Notes: generated from the sequence alone by a model not told the origin. Positions 29,273-40,254 are shown, numbered from the stretch's first letter. The stretch is 64,000 nt of DNA from Taxillus chinensis (GCA_023512835.1 CM042086.1:14458309-14522308); one strand, 5' to 3'. Numbers and translations: made by a program.

Positions 29273-29659
29273 GTTGCAGCTGCTCAAGTGCTTTCTGGAA
29301 CTAGTTCTCTCCAACTTGCTGCACCACTAATAGAAAGATATATTCTTGGAGCCAAAGTTCTGATATGTTCTCCAACTTGGGGTTTGTATTTTCACTTGGA
29401 TCTTTCTTGAAGGTCTATCTAGGGCATTCAATTTCATAAGTTATACCATCTTTGCAGGTAATCCCAATAATATATTTAATGATGCTAGAGTTCCCTGGTC
29501 TGAGTATCAGTAATATGATCCGATAGGATTGAATTTTGATGGGTTGTTTGTACAGGAGGCACCTGAAGGATCGATTGTGTTTCTTCATGGTTGTGCACAT
29601 AACCCAACTGGCATTGACCAACTCCTGAGCAGTGGTAAAAAATTGCTGATATCATTCAG
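29273..29659 (+). pseudogene. Aspartate aminotransferase pseudogene fragment
   Basis: Three exon-like pieces of a class I aspartate aminotransferase, organellar type. 29273 to about 29380 reads like the conserved block with SGTSSLQLAAPLIERY and LICSPTWG. From 29458 the match resumes after an AG acceptor with NIFNDARVPWSEY. The block EAPEGSIVFLHGCAHNPTGID follows. It is broken: a TAA follows SEYQ, two codons are missing before IGL, the intron before EAPEGS has shrunk to a TTTGTACAG remnant, one C is missing after GID (causing a frameshift at what was PTPEQW), and another TAA follows that TGG. The last piece ends at ATTCAG (29659), where the donor GT has lost its G. Introns are partly kept, so this was not a retrocopy of mRNA. 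The active-site Lys region is absent. Confidence 0.85.
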
Positions 29660-29810
29660 TAAGAGCAGTTTACATCCCCTCATCTCTCTAGTTAAGTGTT
29701 ATTCTATGCAACTCCTTGAGACTTTTTTTTGGTTTCCAAAATGGTCTGTTTTCATTCTTTGTTTTTTGTTGTTGACATCATAGTAATATGATATTAATGT
29801 AGAAATGCAG

Positions 29811-29941
29811 GTTACAAGATTGGTCAAAACAGGAACCGGTAAAATAACATTAGCAGTTGGTGACAGGGCCAAGGATATTGGTATGCTTAAAAAGGCTGAT
29901 ATTGGCATCAGAATTATTAGTGCTGTTGAGGGGATGCAAGT
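29811..29941 (+). pseudogene. P4-type (aminophospholipid) ATPase exon fragment
   Basis: One exon-like piece after an AG acceptor (GCAG, ending 29810). It reads [18 protein letters not shown], then [20 protein letters not shown], then VEGMQ. This is the hinge region of phospholipid flippases, whose consensus is GDGANDVxMIQxADIGVGISGxEGMQA. The key GDGAND motif reads GDRAKD here, so the catalytic region is altered. The donor after ATGCAAG is lost. No other flippase exon is visible nearby. It lies 151 bases downstream of the aminotransferase fragment on the same strand, although the two come from unrelated genes. Confidence 0.8.
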
Positions 29942-30168
29942 TCTAATACCTTAAAACTCATATTTGAATGTGTAGTTTTATAGAGTATATAAGTATATAA
30001 CTTATGGCTTTTATTGTCATTGAGAATTTGCAAGGTTCTATTTCCTAATGATTTGTATATACTTTTATTTAAATTAACGGGATTAAAAGTTCCTTTCATT
30101 GTGTGCGTATTTGCTTCTTGGTGGCAGCTTTTAGTATATTTATCATTATTTTGTTTGTTGTTGCTTAG

Positions 30169-30395
30169 GTAGCCAGGGAAAATGACCCTGTTGAAGTATA
30201 CACATTAGAAAGAGAGAGACAGCGGCAGGTAAGTGAAGTTCAAAACTCAGAAAAAGAAAAAGAAAAAAACTGCTTTGTTGAAATCGCCATATTTATATTC
30301 TATACATGTGCATGTATTATTGACAGATGGAGGAAGAAGAGAAGGAGACTGAGAAAATAGCTCATTCCAAAAGCGCAGCCAATGCCTTACTTTAA
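30169..30395 (+). pseudogene. Unidentified two-exon gene fragment
   Basis: An exon-like piece at 30169-30228 reads VARENDPVEVYTLERERQRQ. It has an AG acceptor and a good GTAAGT donor. A second piece at 30327-30395, after an acceptor ending GACAG, continues in frame as MEEEEKETEKIAHSKSAANA and ends LL-stop. Spliced, the frame is open and rich in Glu, Arg and Lys. I do not recognise the source gene. It could be a captured exon pair like its two neighbours, or the 3' end of a chimeric transcript joining all three. The coding call is weak because the pieces are short. Confidence 0.35.
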
Positions 30396-30779
30396 TAAGC
30401 CTTTTATCCCCAATTAAAATTTCACATGTCTCATTATCAAAATAAGATTAACCACTGTTTGTCCTAAAATGGCCTCGACTTCTATGATTAGCAATCATAG
30501 TATTCAGAAAAATCTGTATTACGCCACTCTTTTGGTAAGATGTCTATCAAGTTGATCTCTCCATTACAAAATAATGTCATTTATTATCTACTTTTTTCTT
30601 TCTATCTGCATCTTGTTTGTAAATGAAAGCGTTATAGTAATGGATCTAGTTTCTATCTACCAACGGCTTTTTTAATGGACCAACTCTCACATTTTTTGAG
30701 GTTGCTATTATTAATATAATATATGTGTGTGTTTTAATATAATAATTCATTTACGTATTAAATCTTTAATTTTAATATT

Positions 30780-31570
30780 GAAGTATTAAATATATTATTA
30801 ATATTTCCTCTGTTAAAACACTACATGAACTTGCCAGTTCAATATGCAATTTGGGAAAAAATAGATATTCATATATATATATATATATATATTCAAACTA
30901 AAGGACATTTAATAACACTTTCAAATTGCACCATCTTTTACCTGCAACAAATATTTTAAAAAGGACCATTAAAAAGACATTTAATATCACTTTTTAATAG
31001 TATTATCTTTTACTTAAAACAAAAAGTATCATTAAATGTCTTATGATATGTTTTCTAAAGTTTCATTAAATATCTTTTTAATGATATTTTTCAAAAAAAA
31101 AATCCAATGATAAGGGGATGCATGACACTTTCAAAAATGTTATTTTTTAAATATATTATTAATATTTTCACTGTTAAACACTACATGAACTTGCCGGTTC
31201 AATATGCAATTTGGGAAAATATAGATATTCATATATACATATACATATATATATATATATATATATTCAAACTAAATGACAACATTTAATAATACTTTTA
31301 AATAGCACCAATAATTATTTTAAAAAGCATCATTAAAAATACATTTAACATCACTTTTTAATAGTATTGTCTTTTAACTAAAACGATATTTTTGAAAGTA
31401 TCGTTAAATGTCTTATGATATTTTTTTTTAAAATATCGCTAAATGTTTTATGATATGTTTTTTGAAAGTGCTTGTTGAATATTTTTTTAATGATATTTTT
31501 CAAAAAAAATATTTTTTTAAAAAATTCAATACGCAATGAATGATCCTTTCAAAAATGTCATTCTTAAATT
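30780..31570. repeat. Tandem duplication, ~360-base unit, two copies
   Basis: Copy 1 starts near 30780 and copy 2 near 31148. The match CTACATGAACTTGCC is at 30821 and 31181, an offset of exactly 360. Both copies hold a (TA)n run, then TTCAAACTAAA, then blocks with TTAATGATATTTTTCAAAAA. Copy 2 has gained about 50 bases toward its end. Substitutions and indels show it is not recent. There is no coding potential. Confidence 0.8.
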
Positions 31571-31599
31571 TTAATGATAAAGTGTCATTTTACAAAAAT

Positions 31600-32230
31600 G
31601 CTCTTAGATTTTGAGATAAAATTTATACTTTTTTTCCTTTTCATTTTAAGATGATCATTAGGCATGGATTAAAGTTTTGATTAAGGAGAAATTAAAGATA
31701 CTTGGGTCAACTTAAACATATTTGGGTATTGAATGGTTTAATACCTAATGAAAATGTAACAGAATCTAATTACATCATATGAGATTTCATTCATACACAC
31801 ACGTACACACACCCACACATATTTCAATACTTTTGAACATGTTACGTATGTAATTTGTTTTGATAAGTTTGTCCAACCTGGGATGTGATATGAACATAAG
31901 TTATCAAGATCAAATAGAAATCAAAAATTTAGAGCGCAACCACCATGTAATGTAGAGGAGACTGGAGAGGGCCGAGAGATGGGAATGGGCTCATGGCAGC
32001 GGTGGGGGAGGGGCTGTCGTCGCGACCCGTGGAGAATCAAAGTGGGGACCCCGCCCGCCCTGCGCTTTATTGGTCCATAACGTTGGGCGTGATGTGGGTC
32101 TACGCACGTACGTGCCAAACACCACTTCTACAGCGCGCGCTCGGCCTCGTCAACGCTTACAGGTTACAAGTAAATAAACAAAAGAGGCGAGATAAGAGCC
32201 CACCGGACTCCAAGTCCACTATCCAATACT
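31600..32230. other. Upstream region of the transposase-derived gene
   Basis: The AT-rich part up to 31920 gives way to a GC-rich stretch at 31950-32160 that probably belongs to the promoter of the downstream DAYSLEEPER-like gene. A long reading frame crosses it from 31993, but it runs into low-complexity CA and CT tracts and resembles no protein, so I do not call it a gene. Confidence 0.4.
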
Positions 32231-32399
32231 GCTTATTTCGTTTTTGTCATCCCACACCCATATTTCACTTGTTTCTCTCCCCACCCCAAACCAACCAACC
32301 AAAAAAAAAAACACACACACACACACACAAACACAAACGCCCCATCCCAAAAGGTCCAATAGCTTTTGTGGTTCAAGCCCAAATTCTAGATCTCCCCTG

Positions 32400-34201
32400 T
32401 CCTCGTTCCTCTCTCTCTCTCTCTCTCTCTCTCCCCCACCCCCTCTCTCTCTCCTCCTTCGCCGATCGTGTTTTGGTCCCCAGCGCTCAGATCTCGCACC
32501 CGCCGCAAATTACGCCCTTGCAAGTAAGAACCCTTAAACGCGATCCATGGTTTTTGTCTGCATCGAAGATACGAAATTTTATTTCTCCCCCCCCCCCCCT
32601 CCCTCTCTTCTCTCTCTGTGACTTTTGTTGTGTTTTCTGTTGCTGTTTCGATTTGTTTGGTTCGTTGGTAGCGCGATTTTAAAATTTAAATCGTGGGGTT
32701 TTTTAAAAAGAAAGTTACCTTGGCGTTGTCGTTGTTGTTTTACGTATCATGTCCGTGGTTATGGATCGACGACAAACGAGGGAAATGGTTTGTGTTGTGT
32801 TGTGTTCCGTTCGTAGACTTCGTTTGTTGTTTCGATGTCTGGGCTCGTTTGTTTTGTTTTTTTTTTTGGTTTTGCGGTTTCTGGGGAAAGCCCAAATGAT
32901 GAACAAGCAAAACCCTAGATCTGATGTGTTTTTTTTTTCTTTGTAAAAAGAATTTTTTTTTTTTTTGCCCCTTTTCGAGTCATATCAGTTTAGCCCATTC
33001 TAGGCCGGAATACCCATTTTACCCCTAACCATGTTTCGTGTCTTTTTGTCGTCACCGCATGCGTCGCGCTTGTGGGCCAGCTGGGTTGCGGGTTCAAGCC
33101 TACCAAGTTGCAATAAATAATGCCTTCTTCCGCTTTTCGTGGTTACGGTTTCGTCTCTCGGCCTCTCCGGGGTGGGTGTTGTACAGATCACGGATCCATT
33201 GGGCCTGGGCCTAATTATGCATTCTTTTTCTTTTTTCTTTTTCTCTTTTTTTTTTTTGGATTCTGTAGAACCGATTGCTTGTTAGTTTGCTTGCTTGCTT
33301 GTAAGCTAGCTACCTTGTCGCGGTGGCCTTGTCTGTTCAGTTTTACCGATATTATTAAGGTCCAGGTTTGTTGTATGTGCCATGTGGGTTTGTTGACTAC
33401 AACGTCGGTGGTCGGTGGTCGGTGTTTTAATTTTTTTTTAACATGTATGTGGTGCTGTTCGAAATCTTAATGAAAGTGAATGTACTATTGCCTCATAGTC
33501 CATGGTTGTGTTTGTTAAAAAAAACCCATTACAGCTTTTCTACATTCTGAACCCGATCTCCACCTAGAGGAAGCTAGATCAATAATAATATCAATCTTTG
33601 ACTTTGTAAAAGTTCTCTAGCTTTGTAAATGATGGTATGTATATATATATATATATATGGTTTATTCTTCTGGGAATAAGTTTTGATGTGTATATTTCTC
33701 AGTTTACCATTACACCGACGCATTCGGACTCCCACAATATAATTAAGTATTTTCGTTGCTACATTTATATTTGTTTTGAAAAAGCACACCCGAAATTCCC
33801 TTTTCCTCATTCTGGGGTCTTTGTAATCTCTTTCTTTCAGAATGGGATGTGGGGCCTGGCTGCTCAAATTATCCTCTATGCTCCCCAGGTTCTTTTTGTC
33901 CCCTACGTTTTGAAATTTAACTGCTACTCTTCATTAGTTATGTTTTTCAAAAAACAACAAAAAAAAACTCAAACAGTAATGTTTGATGGGATTGATGCTG
34001 TTGGATAACAGGTTGTAGAAGATCCTGAGCTTTTTGTACAGTTTTTCCCCTTCAGTTCCATGTGCAACATGTTCCATCTAAACTTGTTTGATCCATTGTT
34101 AAGTTTCTTGTTCTTAATTTTCATGCCGTGAATTTTCTCAAACCCAATTGTTTTTTTTTTTTTTTTGAGTATTTTCCAATTCAAATGAGTTCTGTTTCCA
34201 G
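32400..34201 (+). other. 5' untranslated leader and intron of the hAT-derived gene
   Basis: A (CT)n block at 32406-32452 and a GCAA|GTAAGA donor at 32524 suggest a first non-coding exon. A clear pyrimidine tract and TTTCCAG acceptor end at 34201, 27 bases before the ATG. An exon-like segment at about 33841-33888 (after TTTCTTTCAG) and another acceptor at about 34011 (GGATAACAG) could give alternative leader exons. The intron length of about 1.7 kb is inferred. Confidence 0.5.
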
Positions 34202-34228
34202 AAGCAGGAAGTCACATCTCTGCATTAG

Positions 34229-36259
34229 ATGGAAAACCTGACACCTAATGAAAACAAGGAGCTGGTGATTGCTGAACAGCAACCACAACTGCAGCAGCCT
34301 AACAAGCGCAGGAAGAAGAAGTCCGTAGTGTGGGAACACTTCACTATTGAATCCGCGGGTGCTGGATGTAGAAGGGCACAGTGTAAACAGTGCAAGCAAA
34401 CATTTGCCTACAGCACGGGTTCAAAAGTAGCCGGCACTAGCCACCTCAAACGTCACATTGCGAAGGGGACATGCCCGATGACTCTGCGCAACCAAGAAGA
34501 TAGGAACCAGCTCACCCCATATGCTACACCCTTAAAGATGGATGTGTCTGGAAGTTCAACGGGGCGACCGAAACGGCGGTACAGAACTGCCAACTCATCT
34601 GCTGTCTTGTTTGACCCAGACCGGTGCCGTCACGAGATTGCTAAAATGATCGTCATGCATGACTATCCACTGCATATGGTGGAACACCCAGGCTTTGTAG
34701 CATTTGCCCAGAGTCTCCAACCCCGGTTCGACATGGTCAGTTTTAGCAATGTTCAGGGAGATTGTGTCGCCTCTTTCCTAAGGGAAAAGCAAGGCATACA
34801 GAAGCTAATAGATGGTGTACCTAGAAGGGTCAGCCTCTCGCTAGATTTATGGACATCTAGTTTGACCTTGGGATACGTGTTTGTAACAGGGCATTTTATT
34901 GACAACAACTGGAAGCTGCAGAGGCGTATTCTTAATGTTGTGATGGAAGCATTTCCAGATTCAGAGACTGCCTTAAGCCATGCTGTTGCAGTCTGCATTT
35001 CGGATTGGAACTTGGAGAACAAATTATTTTCTGTCACTTTGAATCGTCCTTTGAGGGAAATTGGTGCTGGGAGTCTTAGGGCCCAATTATCCATAAAAAA
35101 TCCGCTCATTCTCAATGGTCAATTTATACTCGGCAATTGCATTGCCAGCACACTGAGCAGCATGGCACAGGCAGCATTGGCGGCAGGGCAAGAAACTATC
35201 AAGACAATCCGGGATAGCGTAAAATATGTGAAGATGTCGGATTCCCATGAAGAGAAATTCCTTGAGCTCAAGGAACAACTTCAAGTGCCAAGTGTGAAGA
35301 ACCTATCGCTTGACAACCAAAAACAGTGGAACACGACATATGAAATGTTGTTGGCGGCTTCTGAACTGAGGGAAGTATTTTCCTGCTTGGATACATCCGA
35401 TCCTGATTACAAGGAAGCCCCAACCATGGAGGACTGGAGACAGGTGGAGACATTGTGTGTTCTCCTGAAACTTTGCTTCGAAACAGCTAGTTTATTGGCT
35501 ACATCCAACCCCACAGCCAATGTATTCTTCCATGAGGTGTGGAAGATACAGACAGAGCTGTCTCGTGCTGTTTTAAGTGATGACCCTGCAATCAGCAGTC
35601 TCTCTAAACCGATGATGGAAAGTTTTGACAAGTACTGGAAAGGTTGTAGCCTTGTCTTAGCACTTGCTGTAGTTATGGATCCAAGGTTCAAAATGAAGCT
35701 GGTGGAGTTCAGCTTTTCTAAGATTTATGGTGATGATGCTACCACATACATCAAGATAGTTGATGATGGGATCCATGAGCTTTTCCTTGAGTATGTGGCG
35801 CTTCCCCTACCTCTAACACCAACGTATGCTGATGAAGGTGGAAATATAGAAAACATTAAGGCAGAGGACGGCCAAGAAGGGGCCAATCCTTCAAGCAACG
35901 GTTTATCGGATTTCGATGCCTATATTATGGAGACTACTAGTCAGCATATGAAGTCAGAGTTGGATCAGTATTTGGAAGAGTCTCTGTTGCCTAGATCACA
36001 GGATTTTGACGTTCTCGGGTGGTGGAAACTGAACAAACTCAAGTACCCAATGCTTTCCCTAATGGCCCGTGATATTTTATCTGTTCCGGTGTCCACTGTC
36101 CCTTCTGAGTCTGTATTTGATACGATGACCAGGGAGATGGATCAGTACCGGTGTTCCTTGCGACCTGTGACTACAGAAGCTCTTATATGTGTTAAGGATT
36201 GGTTTCAGTATGGGTTATCAGAAAATTCAAATGCGGTTGTCAAAATGGAATTTCAGTAG
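34229..36259 (+). CDS. Domesticated hAT transposase, zinc finger BED protein (DAYSLEEPER/RICESLEEPER-like)
   Basis: 676 residues in one uninterrupted exon, close to the length of the family. Residues 25-31 (NKRRKKK) look like a nuclear localisation signal. Residues about 34-83 form a BED zinc finger (W35, C52, C55, H72, then H76 or C82). The central part is the hAT RNase H-like core. The first Asp lies in LSLDLWTS (D206), but the second catalytic Asp position reads VTLNRP with Asn272. The C-terminal ~100 residues carry the hAT dimerisation block (FDVLGWWKLNKLKYPMLS, then STVPSESVFDT and a CVKDW end). In Arabidopsis, DAYSLEEPER is an essential nuclear DNA-binding protein derived from a transposase. 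No terminal inverted repeats or target-site duplication were seen around the gene. I infer a host gene, not a mobile one. It is convergent with the raffinose-synthase-like gene 0.7 kb away. Confidence 0.9.
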   Translation: MENLTPNENKELVIAEQQPQLQQPNKRRKKKSVVWEHFTIESAGAGCRRAQCKQCKQTFAYSTGSKVAGTSHLKRHIAKGTCPMTLRNQEDRNQLTPYATPLKMDVSGSSTGRPKRRYRTANSSAVLFDPDRCRHEIAKMIVMHDYPLHMVEHPGFVAFAQSLQPRFDMVSFSNVQGDCVASFLREKQGIQKLIDGVPRRVSLSLDLWTSSLTLGYVFVTGHFIDNNWKLQRRILNVVMEAFPDSETALSHAVAVCISDWNLENKLFSVTLNRPLREIGAGSLRAQLSIKNPLILNGQFILGNCIASTLSSMAQAALAAGQETIKTIRDSVKYVKMSDSHEEKFLELKEQLQVPSVKNLSLDNQKQWNTTYEMLLAASELREVFSCLDTSDPDYKEAPTMEDWRQVETLCVLLKLCFETASLLATSNPTANVFFHEVWKIQTELSRAVLSDDPAISSLSKPMMESFDKYWKGCSLVLALAVVMDPRFKMKLVEFSFSKIYGDDATTYIKIVDDGIHELFLEYVALPLPLTPTYADEGGNIENIKAEDGQEGANPSSNGLSDFDAYIMETTSQHMKSELDQYLEESLLPRSQDFDVLGWWKLNKLKYPMLSLMARDILSVPVSTVPSESVFDTMTREMDQYRCSLRPVTTEALICVKDWFQYGLSENSNAVVKMEFQ

Positions 36260-36953
36260 GTCAAGATGTTAGCATTTTTCTTTTCCTTTTAGTTGTTTAT
36301 GATGTAGGCTGTCATAAATATATATATATATATATATATCATTCACTTAGACTCTAACTGGATTTCAAAGTTCAAATGAGTGTGTAGGTAACGACATAAT
36401 GGTTGGATGGGTAGGATTATATGGGCACCATGATTTTCCCATCATCATCATATGCGTGTTAAAACATTATTCTTCTCTTTAACATGGCATCCGTAGTTTT
36501 AATAATTTTGTCTACTGTCGATTTGTCATTGATATCCATGGTTATGGTTCTTATTGTTCCAAGGGATAACCAGGTTCTCTGGAATTGTCATTATTCTGTT
36601 TCCAGATTTAAGTGCTGTTTTTTATTTTTATTTTGAGACTAGTTGTTTGATAGTGATTTTTTGGGTGCCCAGTAGTAGTCTCGAGATAAAATAAGCTGCG
36701 GACTGCACCGAGCGGCAACTCTAAAGCCCAAGCTATTGCAGGCTTTTCCCGGGAAACACGCAAAACAATGACACAGAGACAGAACAGGATCTTGAAATAA
36801 TTATGTAGAAGCTGCAGAGACAAGACAAAAAGTGGCAACAAAAATCGAATGTTGGACTCTGTGGTCTGGGCTAAATTTGTATTGGCCTGAAAGCCATGCA
36901 CTCGACGGATAGTGAAATGTTCCTTGGGCCAGTGGGTGCTTCAATTGAGTCCC
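36260..36953. other. Convergent 3' region between two genes
   Basis: This is the 694 bases between the stop codons of the hAT-derived gene (+) and the RFS6-like gene (-). It should hold both 3' untranslated regions. It has a (TA)n run at about 36318-36338. I see no further gene. The two transcripts may overlap at their ends. Confidence 0.6.
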
Positions 36954-39900
36954 CTACAATTCAACCGTAACTATATGTACTTTCTGATCCTCATCTGGCA
37001 TGCGATCCAACTGCATCGTCAGCAACCCCACTGACGAATCGTACTCAAAATTGAGGGTGGCTGAGCCCACTGAGCACCGCCTCGGCCTCGCCGTCAAATA
37101 AGCCCCAAACCGGCCACACCCCTTCACCTCCATCCGCACGACGAAGCTGTTTCCTTCACCCATGGCTGCGTTATAGTCCAACCCGTCTATAGCTCCACCG
37201 CTGTTAAACATGTCCATCAGTCCTAATGGGGCGAAGCTGAGCCCTGGTGCCAAAACCCTTACGGGTGTCATGGTGTAGATGTCGTGCTCAAGCACCTTGA
37301 GGCTGACCGGAAGCATTGCATCCCGGGAAAGAACCACGACCTCGCCCCGCCGGTGACAGTAAACCGCACACTCTCCGTTCCAATTGGGGTCCCCGGCGGC
37401 CGCATCGGCCATCAGGTGCACATCCCGCACTCTGATTGTGCCCGTGATGGCATCATTGGTCCTTGTACTGTGGAAGGTGTTCTTTCTCTCCGTGCTGCTC
37501 CATGCAGCGCCTTGGCAGTTGTACACGCCCAGAACTCCAGTGTATTTGTTCATATTCCATATCTTCAACAGACTGAAAACAGAGGAAGAAGGATAAAAAT
37601 ATTAAACACATTTTTTCTCATATATATATATATATATATATAAAGTGAATTTAAACCATAAACCAACTCTAATTAGTAACATTTATTCGCAAATTACTAA
37701 ACCAACCGAGTATTATGCCTGGGTATTATCAAATTAATTACTGGATAAAATGCTCGCATTCAAGTACTGGACTTGAATTTTATTTTTTTTTGAGCTTGGG
37801 TATGTTTTGTATTTTGTTTTTTAATTTTATTATATTTTGTATTGATTTATATTATAAAAAATTTATATTTAGTAAGAGAGAAAATATATTTTAAAAGAAT
37901 ATATATATATATTTAAAATAAAAAATAAAAAATATTTAGAACAGTTTTTAAAAATGATTAGGAGATTTGAAAATTCAAATTATCAATTTTAAAAATAAAT
38001 AATTTTAAATTTTGATTCATTATTTTAAAAAATAATATCAAAAAATACTTATACCAAACGTAAAAACATGTTAAAAAAGAAACATGTGGGTTTTTTTTTT
38101 CTGGAAATATATACCTGACGCCATCTCGAGCCGGGTCGGAGAACAGGCAGTCTGGGGTGGGTCTTCCGGGTAAGCGGGCACGGAGCACCGACCCGTCAGG
38201 CAGAACCAGCTTTCTCAGGAGTTGAAAGTCGTGTTTCCCAGGAGCATCACTATCGTCCACAGAAAGAAATTAAATAGATATAAACATTACCGAATAATAA
38301 ATAATAAATAAGGTAGAGAAAGCTCGGGCATGGGTAAGGTTGGTTAGTGCATGCGCGAGCGCGAGCGAGTGGTCAGTGTCACACCACAATTATATCAATA
38401 AATCATCGCACACCTCACGTAGACGGGTCCGCCGCTAATTGCCCTTGCCGACGCGTGGTACTCGGCCGCCGAGTGGAGCGAGTGGAACATGTCCCAGTCC
38501 GGCAACATGAACTCCCCCAAGAAGACGCTATTGTACGCCACCGCCGCCACGTGAATCGTGTGCGAAACCGGATCGCGCGGGTAGAAATCATCAGATGCCC
38601 TCACCACAGCCGTCTGTTTTGAGCTACTCCACCACAATATCATACGCCAAATCACAACAATTCAAAATCATTATTATAATATATTATGTAGCGTTAAATA
38701 AACTACCCCCTAATGCAATTTATATTATTTTCACAGAGACACAACTAAAACAAATAATGGGTAAATCGTAAAGCACCTAGTAGTAAATGTCGTTAAAAAA
38801 AAAAAAAAACTATAGCAACGTACAGCAACAAACAAGCGAAACGCAAGCAAAAATGGGTAATCACAAAAGCATTGGATTATAGAAAGAAAAAAAAAAGCAG
38901 ATTAATTAGTAATTAACAATGATAGATTAATTAATGGCCAATGGGCATGGCAGCATGCATACCAGTAGATGGAGTCGGTGTTGTGGCTCATGCATGCGAT
39001 GCACCCATTGTCAGGGAAATGCTTAGCAACGGAGGCGTCAAGCGCTTGGTGGTAGGCTCTGGTGAGTTTCACCCTACCGCCTAACCCTGCACCCAACGTC
39101 TCCAATATGCTCTGCACGTCCACCTTAACGCCGTCTACACCCGCAGAGGCCAAGTACTCATGAAGGTCGCTGTAGAACCCGTAGACCTTCCCCGGGTCCA
39201 CCAGCCCCACCCCCTGCACCGCCAGCGGATCCGTCTTCCACCCGGGCTCGTTCTCCGCAACCCCACTCGACACCGTCGGATGCCTCATCGACGTCCCGTA
39301 TCCCTCCATGGCCCCAGGGTGGACCCCGCCCCAGTACCCAGTGATCGCGTGCCACACGTACACGAACTTCAGCCCGTACTCGCGCTTCGCGACGTCCACG
39401 ATGCCTTTGATCCCCACCGTCGGATCTTCCTTGCTTCTGAACTTGGGGTTCTCCTTCACCCCGGTCAGCCGAGGCAACGCCTGTGATTCGCCCTCCCTAC
39501 AGTACTCGTGGTGGCTGGCAGTGGCGGCGACGGATTGCCAGCCGTCGTCGATGATGACGAACCTCGGCGGCGCTCCCCCTCCGGCGAGGCTCTGGAGACC
39601 CGCCTCCACGCCCTCCTGGGTGACCTCCTGGTAGAACGCGTCCCACGTGCACCATCCGAAAAGGTCAACGATCCCAGGCAGCCTCTTCTCGTGCCGTTGA
39701 CGGAACGTGTTCAGTTGGGACTTAACGGCCCGGACCGCGCCCGAGACGGCGGCGTAGGGATCGGTCCCCGCGCCTACGAACAGGGCTTGCGAAAACGACG
39801 CCGCTTTCGCCTCCGGGTCGCCGCTCTCGAGGCAGAGCTCCAGCTCGTCTCCGCCGGCGTTGCCCTGGAGGCAGGCGCGGAATGCGCCCTCGATCAGGGG

Positions 39901-40254
39901 GAGGAAGACGGTGTACATAGCTCGCGGCGAATCGGCATCCGAGTCGTCCCGGGCCTCGACGAGTAGGAACTGAGTCTCCAACGGAACGTCTCGGCCGCGA
40001 TCGCCCATCTTCTGGGCCATCCACCACAGCTTGAACCTGAAGCACGCGAAGAACCGGCGGTTGCGGAGAGTCCCGAGAGGCAACACGTGCCTGCTGTTGC
40101 TCTCATCGAACCCTGCTCCGAGGAAGACGCCGTCGATAGGACCGGATGTCGACGCTGTGGTTTCGGTCACGTTGTCTGGCACGTCTTCCAGAATGGTTCG
40201 GTCGTTGACGACGAGCCTCCGGTCAACGATTCGTACTGCTGGCGTAATCGTCAT
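36954..40254 (-). CDS. Raffinose synthase family protein (galactinol-sucrose galactosyltransferase 6 / DIN10-like)
   Basis: Four exons on minus: 40254-38963, 38623-38414, 38249-38115 and 37572-36954. All have GT/AG borders and join in frame (751 residues, normal for the family). It opens [20 protein letters not shown] and keeps the GH36-type catalytic parts: KVDVQ near residue 379 (nucleophile Asp) and [11 protein letters not shown] near 439-448 (acid/base Asp). SHNTD near 423 and [19 protein letters not shown] in exon 4 are family blocks. The best fit is the RFS6/DIN10 (seed imbibition protein) branch. Members of that branch are dark- or stress-induced in Arabidopsis, and some act as alkaline alpha-galactosidases, so raffinose synthesis itself is not certain. 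No signal peptide is seen, so it is probably cytosolic. Exon 1 is strongly GC-rich. A 5' leader intron (about 40541-40270) is likely. Confidence 0.93.

Noticed and set aside
31993..32682. 229-residue reading frame upstream of the hAT-derived gene
   Set aside because: It runs through CA and CT microsatellites and poly-pyrimidine, contains long Ser/Leu/Pro strings and resembles no protein. It overlaps the likely untranslated leader.
33076..33115. GCGGGTTCAAGCC string resembling a tRNA T-arm
   Set aside because: The stem does not pair on the other side, and no acceptor, D or anticodon arm can be placed around it.
39508..39966. 152-residue frame antisense to RFS6-like exon 1
   Set aside because: GC-rich exons commonly leave the opposite strand open. 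No domain or motif is seen and the coding strand is clear.
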